A stretch of 19,518 bases of DNA from PVC group bacterium (GTDB lineage: Bacteria > GCA-001730085 > JADFSZ01), in the NCBI GenBank assembly GCA_022560555.1, contig JADFSZ010000008.1, positions 1-19,518 on the forward strand. The letters run 5' to 3'. The position numbers and the translations under genes were made by a program. Positions 14,443 through 19,518 of the stretch are shown here, piece after piece; the first letter of the stretch is position 1, and the number at the start of each line of letters is the position of its first letter. Below the pieces are notes generated by a model. It searched no databases and had not been told where the DNA came from. It was given only the letters and a program-made list of their open reading frames with translations.

Positions 14443-15792
14443 ATGAAAAATGACAAAATTCTAATTGTCGATGATGAGCAGAGCATGATTGATTTTTTGG
14501 ATGTGCTTTTGAGAGATGAGGGATACATTGTTGAGGCCTCGAATGATTCCGAAGAAGCGTACCAAAGGGCCAAATTATTTAAACCCGATTACGCGCTTAT
14601 TGATGTTCGCATGGAACCTAAAAATGGATTATGGCTTTTAAAACAACTCAAAAAGAGACATCCTCGCCTTGTTGTCATTATGATGACTGCCTATATTTCT
14701 GTTGATGAAGTTGTGGACGCCATGAAAAAGGGAGCCTACGATTACATCACAAAACCCTTTAATATAACGGAACTTCGTGCTGTTCTCAAAAACGCTCAAA
14801 AACATATTCAGCATCCCGATAAAACCACGTTAGATAAAATGGAGTATCAGTTCGATAATTTTATCGGTGAAAGCAAAGTTATGAAAAATGTTTTTGATGA
14901 CATTCGCAAAATTGCTCCTTTAGACAGCACCATTCTTGTGACGGGGGAAAGCGGGACAGGTAAAGAGTTAGTGGCACGTGCGATTCATTATAGCAGCCCG
15001 CGGCGTAATTCTCCCTTCATTTCAGTGGACTGCAGCGCGATTCCTGAAACACTGCTGGAAAGCGAGCTTTTTGGCCATATGAAGGGTTCGTTTACCGGTG
15101 CGGACAAAAATAAAATCGGTCTTTTTGAGGCTTCGGAGGATGGGACCATCTTTTTAGATGAAATTGCTGAGATGCCCTTTCTTTTACAATCAAAAATGCT
15201 CCGGGTCTTGCAGGAGCGGGAGGTTCGTCGAATCGGAAGCACAGAATCCATCAGTATTCATGCACGTATCATCGCGGCGACGAATCGAAACCTGACTGAA
15301 GAAGTTCGTCATGGACGTTTTCGTGAAGACTTGTTTTTTCGCTTGAATATTATTAATATCCAATTGCCTCAGTTAACGGATCGTCTCGAGGATATCCCGG
15401 TATTGGTGGACCACCTGCTCGATAAAATTTCACAACGTCTCAATAAATCCAAACCGGCCCTTTCCGCGAACACACTCGAATTTCTTATGAAATACCATTG
15501 GCCGGGCAATGTGCGTGAGTTAGAAAATGCTTTAGAACACGCTCTTATTATGGAAGAAGGGCCCCTGTTGGATGTGTCAAGTTTTCCCGACCGAATCGTG
15601 AACGCCTCCAAAGAGACGGGCCCTATTGCTATTGCCGGATCATTAAAAGAATCTGTCGAAGAGTATGAGAAAAGTATTATCCTAAAAACATTGGAAGATA
15701 TGAGCGGGAATCAGTTTAAAACGGCTCGAAAATTGAAGATGACACGCCAAAGCCTGCAGTATAAATTAAAAAAATATGAGCTCTTGAAATAG
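14443..15792 (+). CDS. pilR: PilR/NtrC-like sigma54-dependent response regulator
   Basis: This 449-residue transcription activator has the receiver, AAA+ and Fis-type architecture. The receiver (about 1-118) has acidic D10/D11, phosphoacceptor D54 in LIDVRM and K104. The sigma54-interaction AAA+ domain (about 138-367) has Walker A GESGTGKE (168-175), the loop GSFTGA (215-220), Walker B GTIFLDEI (234-241) and the arginine-finger region RFREDLFFRL (292-301). The C-terminal helix-turn-helix (about 424-445) reads KTARKLKMTRQSLQYKLKKY. The sigma54-contact loop has Ser where GAFTGA has Ala, a variant known in some family members. GGGAG precedes the ATG. Being next to PilS-like kinase and pilB-pilC, it probably activates sigma54 promoters of pilus or secretion genes, none of which I see in this window. 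Confidence 0.9.
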   Translation: MKNDKILIVDDEQSMIDFLDVLLRDEGYIVEASNDSEEAYQRAKLFKPDYALIDVRMEPKNGLWLLKQLKKRHPRLVVIMMTAYISVDEVVDAMKKGAYDYITKPFNITELRAVLKNAQKHIQHPDKTTLDKMEYQFDNFIGESKVMKNVFDDIRKIAPLDSTILVTGESGTGKELVARAIHYSSPRRNSPFISVDCSAIPETLLESELFGHMKGSFTGADKNKIGLFEASEDGTIFLDEIAEMPFLLQSKMLRVLQEREVRRIGSTESISIHARIIAATNRNLTEEVRHGRFREDLFFRLNIINIQLPQLTDRLEDIPVLVDHLLDKISQRLNKSKPALSANTLEFLMKYHWPGNVRELENALEHALIMEEGPLLDVSSFPDRIVNASKETGPIAIAGSLKESVEEYEKSIILKTLEDMSGNQFKTARKLKMTRQSLQYKLKKYELLK

Positions 15793-15836
15793 GGGGTTTA
15801 TCTGTTGAGGTTAATTCAAGTCAGCGAGGGGACTAG

Positions 15837-16808
15837 GTGCTAAAATATATAGCTAAAAGGGCTCTCCAGGCCGTTCCTCTTGTTATTGGAATCACCATTA
15901 TCTCTTTTATTTTGATTCAGGCGGCCCCGGGCGACCCCTTTTCCGAATTGTCTCAAAATCCCCAAATCAGCGAACAAACTCTTCAGGATTTGCGGGTACG
16001 TTTCGGATTTGATCGGCCTCTTGTTATCCAATATCTGAAATGGTTTTGGGGCATGCTGAGATTAGATTTTGGGTACTCAACAAGTTATCACATTCCGGTT
16101 ATAACTCTTATCGGTCAGCGCCTCTTCAATACTCTCTATTTAGCCGTTATTTCCCTCGTTCTCACATGGGCCATCGCGATTCCGATCGGGATATACTCCG
16201 CGCGTCATCAATACCAACTCGGGGATAGGATTTTTTCTGTTCTTACATTTATCGGGATGAGTTTGCCCACATTTTTTGTGGCCTTTCTCTTTATCTATGT
16301 CGCGTCACATACAACTTGGCTGCCGACAGGAGGTGTTAGGGATCCTATCTATTTTGACATGATGAGTCCTTTGGAAAAAACTTGGGATTTGTTCCGGCAT
16401 TTGCTGATTCCTATTTCGGTTCTTGTCGCGAGCAGTGTGGCCGGGCTTGTCCGATTGATGCGAGGCAATATGCTTGATGTTCTCAAACTGCCGTATGTTA
16501 CAACAGCGAGAGCGAAAGGTTTATCCGAGTTTAAGGTGATTTATAAGCACGCGCTTCGGAATGCCGTAAATCCCATGATCACGATTTTCGGCTATCAGTT
16601 ATCCGGGCTTCTGAGCGGGGTGGCGCTCACCGAAGCCATTCTGTCATGGCCGGGCTTAGGACGTCTTATGCTGGATGCTGTTCTCAAACAGGATGTTTAT
16701 TTGGTGATGGCAACCCTCGTGATTAGTTCGTGTTTGCTTATTATCTCGAATTTATTCGCGGATATTCTTCTGGCTGTAACGGATCCGCGGGTAAGGTATC
16801 AATCATGA
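15837..16808 (+). CDS. oppB: Oligopeptide ABC transporter permease OppB/DppB
   Basis: This 323-residue inner membrane permease has six helices (about 11-31, 98-120, 133-157, 187-205, 247-268, 288-312). It has the family N-terminus KRALQAVPLVIGITIISF followed by LIQAAPGDP, and the EAA loop that docks on the ATPases, TTARAKGLSEFKVIYKHALRN (about 222-242). It ends with the DPRVRY tail usual for OppB/DppB. With OppC it forms the channel for peptides or related solutes; specificity is set by a binding protein not in the window. The start is GTG 15837, with GAGGG six bases upstream; the next in-frame start would lose the first helix. It begins 44 bases after pilR with no clear terminator or promoter between, so read-through from the pil genes is possible. 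Confidence 0.93.
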   Translation: MLKYIAKRALQAVPLVIGITIISFILIQAAPGDPFSELSQNPQISEQTLQDLRVRFGFDRPLVIQYLKWFWGMLRLDFGYSTSYHIPVITLIGQRLFNTLYLAVISLVLTWAIAIPIGIYSARHQYQLGDRIFSVLTFIGMSLPTFFVAFLFIYVASHTTWLPTGGVRDPIYFDMMSPLEKTWDLFRHLLIPISVLVASSVAGLVRLMRGNMLDVLKLPYVTTARAKGLSEFKVIYKHALRNAVNPMITIFGYQLSGLLSGVALTEAILSWPGLGRLMLDAVLKQDVYLVMATLVISSCLLIISNLFADILLAVTDPRVRYQS

Positions 16809-16840
16809 AAAAAGTATTTTCAATGGGAGGATGTTTTTAA
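16805..16840 (+). CDS. 11-codon ORF bridging oppB and oppC (possible coupling peptide)
   Basis: ATG 16805 overlaps the oppB stop as ATGA and reads MKKVFSMGGCF to TAA 16838-16840. The final A of that stop is the first base of the oppC ATG (TAATG). The oppC Shine-Dalgarno GGGAGG lies within this frame. The arrangement would let a ribosome finishing oppB re-initiate here and end exactly on the oppC start, a plausible translational coupler. It may also be chance in a 31-base gap. Nothing suggests a function for the peptide itself. Confidence 0.25.
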   Translation: MKKVFSMGGCF

Positions 16841-17928
16841 TGAAAAGAGAACTCACCTCTTTGTCGCCTATGCGGCTGGCGGCCAAAAAACTCATGAGAC
16901 ATAAATTGGCTCTTTGGAGTTTTTTTATCCTTCTTGTATTTTACATTTTGGCTATATTTGCCGGATTTTTTTCTCCTTATGCCTATGACAAGTCCGTTCC
17001 AAAAAAAGCGTATCATCCTCCCGTAAAAATACGATTTGTGGATGAAAATAATAAATTTCATTTTCGTCCCTTTATTTATGAAACGCGATTGGAGATTAAA
17101 GACGGGTCTAAAACTTACAAAAATATTACAGATAAACGCTACCCGATTAAGTTGTTTGTGAAAGCCTTCGAGTATAAAGTCTTAGGAATCTTTCCGGCCT
17201 CGCGTCACTTGTTTGGGGTAGATGAACCCGCGAAGCTGTATCTATTCGGAGCGGACTGGAATGGCCGGGATATCATTAGCCGTATTATCTACGGCGGGCG
17301 TGTTTCCTTGTCCATCGGGCTTATTGGTGTGAGCATTTCGATAAGTCTAGGAATGCTTTTTGGAGGTATCGCGGGATACTTTGGAGGATGGATTGATCAC
17401 GTGATGATGCGCCTGGTTGAGATGATTATGTCTGTGCCGGGATTTTTTCTTATGCTGACGTTAAGAAGCGTACTTCCGTTAGAATTATCTTCCACGGAAG
17501 TTTATTTGATGCTGATCGTGATTTTGTCGTTTATCGGGTGGGCCGGCATGGCCAGAGTGATTCGCGGGATTGTTTTGTCAATTAGGGAAAGTGATTATGT
17601 TTTAGCCGCCAAAGCTCTGGGAGCCAGCCATATGTCTATTATCATCAAGCATATTTTACCCAACACATCCAGTTATGTGATTGTGGCCGCGACACTATCC
17701 ATTCCGTCATATATACTAGGAGAAGCTGCGTTGTCTCTGTTGGGGCTAGGTATAACGGAGCCTCAAGTCAGTTGGGGCAATATGCTGACGCGCGCGATGA
17801 ACATTACGGACATTAAGTTTCATCCGTGGATACTGATTGCCGGATTTGCGATCTTTATTGTCACAATGTGTTTTAACTTTTTCGGGGATGGCCTTAGAGA
17901 TGCTTTGGATCCTAAAACGGGAACGTAA
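16840..17928 (+). CDS. oppC: Oligopeptide ABC transporter permease OppC/DppC with enlarged extracytoplasmic loop
   Basis: This 362-residue inner membrane permease is the partner of OppB. It has the OppC_N helix (about 24-44, LALWSFFILLVFYILAIF) and five later helices between about 150 and 350. The EAA loop is LAAKALGASHMSIIIKHILPN at about 255-275, and DALDPKTGT forms the tail. Between the first helix and the permease core lies a periplasmic segment of roughly 100 residues (46-150, including PVKIRFVDEN, YKVLGIFPASRHLFGVDE and FGADWNGRDI). It is longer than in E. coli OppC but resembles the extended subfamily seen in several Gram-negative lineages. I chose ATG 16840 because GGGAGG (16825-16830) is nine bases away from it but directly touches the in-frame ATG at 16831. 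Confidence 0.92.
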   Translation: MKRELTSLSPMRLAAKKLMRHKLALWSFFILLVFYILAIFAGFFSPYAYDKSVPKKAYHPPVKIRFVDENNKFHFRPFIYETRLEIKDGSKTYKNITDKRYPIKLFVKAFEYKVLGIFPASRHLFGVDEPAKLYLFGADWNGRDIISRIIYGGRVSLSIGLIGVSISISLGMLFGGIAGYFGGWIDHVMMRLVEMIMSVPGFFLMLTLRSVLPLELSSTEVYLMLIVILSFIGWAGMARVIRGIVLSIRESDYVLAAKALGASHMSIIIKHILPNTSSYVIVAATLSIPSYILGEAALSLLGLGITEPQVSWGNMLTRAMNITDIKFHPWILIAGFAIFIVTMCFNFFGDGLRDALDPKTGT

Positions 17929-17933
17929 AATCC

Positions 17934-18006
17934 GTAAATGGTAAATAGTAAATAGTAAATAGTAAAAACAAAAACAAAAGCAGAAACGCAAACACAAACA
18001 TAAGCT
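17934..18006 (+). repeat. Seven-base then six-base tandem repeat tract between oppC and oppD
   Basis: Four tandem heptamers GTAAATR (17934, 17941, 17948, 17955), three of them identical, run into a fifth partial copy at 17962. From 17969 a second pattern begins: six hexamers with C at every sixth base (CAAAAA, CAAAAG, CAGAAA, CGCAAA, CACAAA, CATAAG), ending at the oppD start codon. The tract is purine-rich on the plus strand and nearly free of T after 17963. It contains no Shine-Dalgarno for oppD. Seven-base units can change number by slippage; effects would be on spacing, not on reading frame. Confidence 0.8.
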
Positions 18007-18984
18007 ATGACAGACACTCTTTTAGATGTGAAGGATTTAAAAATCGCTTTTCAGACTCTGTGGGGGGTAAATACGGTGGTCGATAAAGTTGACTTTTGTG
18101 TTGACAATAAAGAAGTGGTTGCGTTTGTCGGTGAGTCCGGATGCGGAAAAAGCGTGACCGCCATGAGCTTAACTCGAATTATGCCTTCGCCTCCCGCTCG
18201 AATTCTCGAGGGGAGTGTTGTCTTTAATGGGGTTGATTTGCTAAGAAAGAGTGAAAAGTATTTACGGGGAATTCGAGGAAAAGATATTTCTTATATTTTT
18301 CAAGAGCCTTCTCTCGCTCTCAATCCGGTTTATTCAATCGGAAACCAGATTGCTGAGTCGATGAAAATTCATAAGAATCTCTCGAAAGGAGAGATGGAAG
18401 ATGCCCTCATAAAGTCATTGAATGATGTTTTAATTCCGGAGCCTAAAGACAGGCTGAAAAGTTATCCTCATCAGCTGTCCGGTGGGATGAAGCAGCGTGT
18501 GATGATTGCCATGGCTCTCATGTGCGAACCAAAGCTTCTTATCGCGGATGAGCCAACCACAGCTCTGGATGTCACTGTTCAAAGAGAAATATTGAATTTA
18601 CTAAAGCACTTGCATGAAACAAAGGGGATGTCGATACTGTTAACAACACATGACTTTGGGATTGTTCAAAATATCAGCCATCGGATTTATGTGATGTATG
18701 CGGGAGAAGTCGTTGAGACCTCCTCAACGGAAGAGCTTTTCAAAAATCCAAAACATCCATACACAAAAGCTCTATTAGGGTCAATTCCATGTCGAGCCCG
18801 CCGGGCCGAAAAACTAAACAGTATCCCGGGGGAAGTGCCAAAAAAACTGGACGGACTCGAGGGATGCCGATTTGCCAACCGGTGTGAATTTGTTCAAGAT
18901 GATTGCCGTCGGACGCATCCGGAATTAGAAAAAATTAATGAAAGGACCTCTGTCAGATGCCCTTATTGGAAGTCACTGATTTAA
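18007..18984 (+). CDS. oppD: Oligopeptide ABC transporter ATPase OppD/DppD
   Basis: This 325-residue cytoplasmic ATPase is one of the two motor subunits of the Opp/Dpp complex. It has Walker A GESGCGKS (42-49), Q-loop Q99 in IFQEP, signature LSGGMKQR (157-164), Walker B LLIADEP (177-183) and H215 in TTHD. The C-terminal oligopeptide-transporter domain has [20 protein letters not shown] (from about 274). Its cysteines C287, C293, C300 and C318 match the iron-sulfur cluster pattern seen in DppD/OppD-type subunits. The ATG at 18007 fits the usual [11 protein letters not shown] start, yet no ribosome site is visible in the repeat tract just upstream. Translation may rely on an A-rich unstructured leader. 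It overlaps oppF by 28 bases. Confidence 0.93.
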   Translation: MTDTLLDVKDLKIAFQTLWGVNTVVDKVDFCVDNKEVVAFVGESGCGKSVTAMSLTRIMPSPPARILEGSVVFNGVDLLRKSEKYLRGIRGKDISYIFQEPSLALNPVYSIGNQIAESMKIHKNLSKGEMEDALIKSLNDVLIPEPKDRLKSYPHQLSGGMKQRVMIAMALMCEPKLLIADEPTTALDVTVQREILNLLKHLHETKGMSILLTTHDFGIVQNISHRIYVMYAGEVVETSSTEELFKNPKHPYTKALLGSIPCRARRAEKLNSIPGEVPKKLDGLEGCRFANRCEFVQDDCRRTHPELEKINERTSVRCPYWKSLI

Positions 18985-19518
18985 AAAAACAATTTCAAAT
19001 GCACCAATCACCATTTAAAAATAAGGGTGAAAAACGTGTATTAGCCGTTGATGGGGTCTCATTTTCTATTGAGAAGGCCGAAACTGTTGGTCTTGTCGGG
19101 GAGTCAGGTTGCGGAAAAACCACTATAGCAAAAATGATTTTGGGTTTTATCAAACCTGATGATGGCCAAATTTGTATTCAGGGTACAGATATCTGGGAAA
19201 ATCGCAGACGGTCCATAAGAAAGCTTGCGCGTGTTGTCCAAATCGTATTTCAGGATCCCTACGGCTCCCTGAATCCGAAATGGCCTGTCGGACAAATTGT
19301 TCAGGAAGGGATCACGATTCATGAAAGCTCCTTGAAGGCTTCTCAAGTTGAGCAACGGGTTTGTGAACTTTTGATGTCTGTGGGACTCGATCCGGATTGT
19401 AAAAATCGATATCCGCATGAATTCAGTGGGGGACAGCGTCAACGTATCGGCATTGCTCGTGCTCTTTCGGTTAAACCCCAGTTTATTGTCGCGGATGAAC
19501 CGGTGTCAAGCCTTGATG
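18957..19518 (+). CDS. oppF: Oligopeptide ABC transporter ATPase OppF/DppF, cut by the window edge
   Basis: The frame from ATG 18957 stays open to the last base, giving 187 residues of an ABC ATPase whose C-terminal third is missing. It begins [13 protein letters not shown] and has Walker A GESGCGKTT (48-56), the Q-loop FQDPYGSLNP (98-107), signature FSGGQRQR (156-163) and Walker B FIVADEP (176-182) just before the edge. The insertion between the first two strands (MHQSPFKNKGEKR) and YGSLNP are typical of OppF/DppF, not OppD. It starts inside the end of oppD in another frame, with AAAGGA about ten bases before the ATG, so the two ATPases are probably translationally coupled. It forms a heterodimer with OppD to power uptake. 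Confidence 0.93.
   Translation, partial: MPLLEVTDLKKQFQMHQSPFKNKGEKRVLAVDGVSFSIEKAETVGLVGESGCGKTTIAKMILGFIKPDDGQICIQGTDIWENRRRSIRKLARVVQIVFQDPYGSLNPKWPVGQIVQEGITIHESSLKASQVEQRVCELLMSVGLDPDCKNRYPHEFSGGQRQRIGIARALSVKPQFIVADEPVSSLD

Noticed and set aside
14970-14990. TGGCAC resembling a sigma54 -24 element
   Set aside because: Lies inside the pilR coding sequence and lacks the -12 TTGC element at the right spacing.
16831-16842. Upstream in-frame ATG as the oppC start
   Set aside because: The Shine-Dalgarno GGGAGG directly abuts it with no spacing; the ATG at 16840 is nine bases away and fits better.
1-19518. CRISPR array, tRNA/rRNA, insertion sequence, phage or toxin-antitoxin module
   Set aside because: No regularly spaced palindromic repeats, clover-leaf candidates, transposase or integrase motifs, or small toxin/antitoxin pairs were recognised by reading; a tRNAscan and HMM search would settle it.

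Overview
The window looks like a chromosomal segment from a Gram-negative-type bacterium of moderate, slightly AT-leaning composition. It has standard bacterial starts (ATG, some GTG), sigma70-like promoters and recognisable Shine-Dalgarno sites. The mix of genes (LOG protein, large secreted glycosidase, type IV pilus/type II secretion motor genes, PilS/PilR-like pair, OppC with an extended extracytoplasmic loop) would fit an uncultured lineage such as Omnitrophota or a deltaproteobacterium-like group. That placement is an inference; no rRNA or other marker gene is present. I see no tRNA, rRNA, CRISPR array, insertion sequence or phage module.

Layout. (1) 1-1321, plus strand: the 3' end of an unknown Cys/His-rich protein, a 51-residue two-helix membrane protein, then a LOG-family nucleotide phosphoribohydrolase. 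(2) 1337-6156, minus strand: a 1207-residue exported glycoside hydrolase with two copies of a carbohydrate-binding-like domain, Ig-like repeats, a (beta/alpha)8 catalytic domain and CARDB-type C-terminal modules. Its leader holds a promoter followed by a LacI/CcpA-type operator palindrome. Upstream of it lies a solitary beta-type N6-adenine DNA methyltransferase. (3) 6331-8795, plus strand: phosphoglycerate mutase, patatin-like lipase and an isoprenylcysteine/phospholipid methyltransferase-like membrane protein, probably one transcript. A diacylglycerol/lipid kinase (8802-9695, minus) converges on it, so three lipid-related genes are clustered. (4) 9796-15792, plus strand: PilB/GspE ATPase, PilC/GspF platform protein, a six-helix PilS-like histidine kinase and a PilR/NtrC-like sigma54 activator with a GSFTGA loop. 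(5) 15837-19518, plus strand: an oligopeptide ABC transporter, oppB-oppC-oppD-oppF, with oppF cut by the window edge and no substrate-binding protein in view.

How they may work together. The motor and platform proteins would drive pilus assembly or protein secretion, and the two-component pair next to them probably controls sigma54 promoters of that machinery. If the machinery is a type II secretion system, the large glycosidase is a possible cargo. Its operator suggests sugar-responsive control, and the Opp transporter adds peptide uptake, so the region as a whole fits a polymer-degrading or scavenging lifestyle. Most of the content is familiar. I did not find a convincing new multi-gene system. 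The least ordinary items are the glycosidase with its operator, the 11-codon ORF bridging oppB and oppC, and the seven-base then six-base repeat tract that occupies the oppC-oppD gap, where oppD has no visible ribosome binding site.
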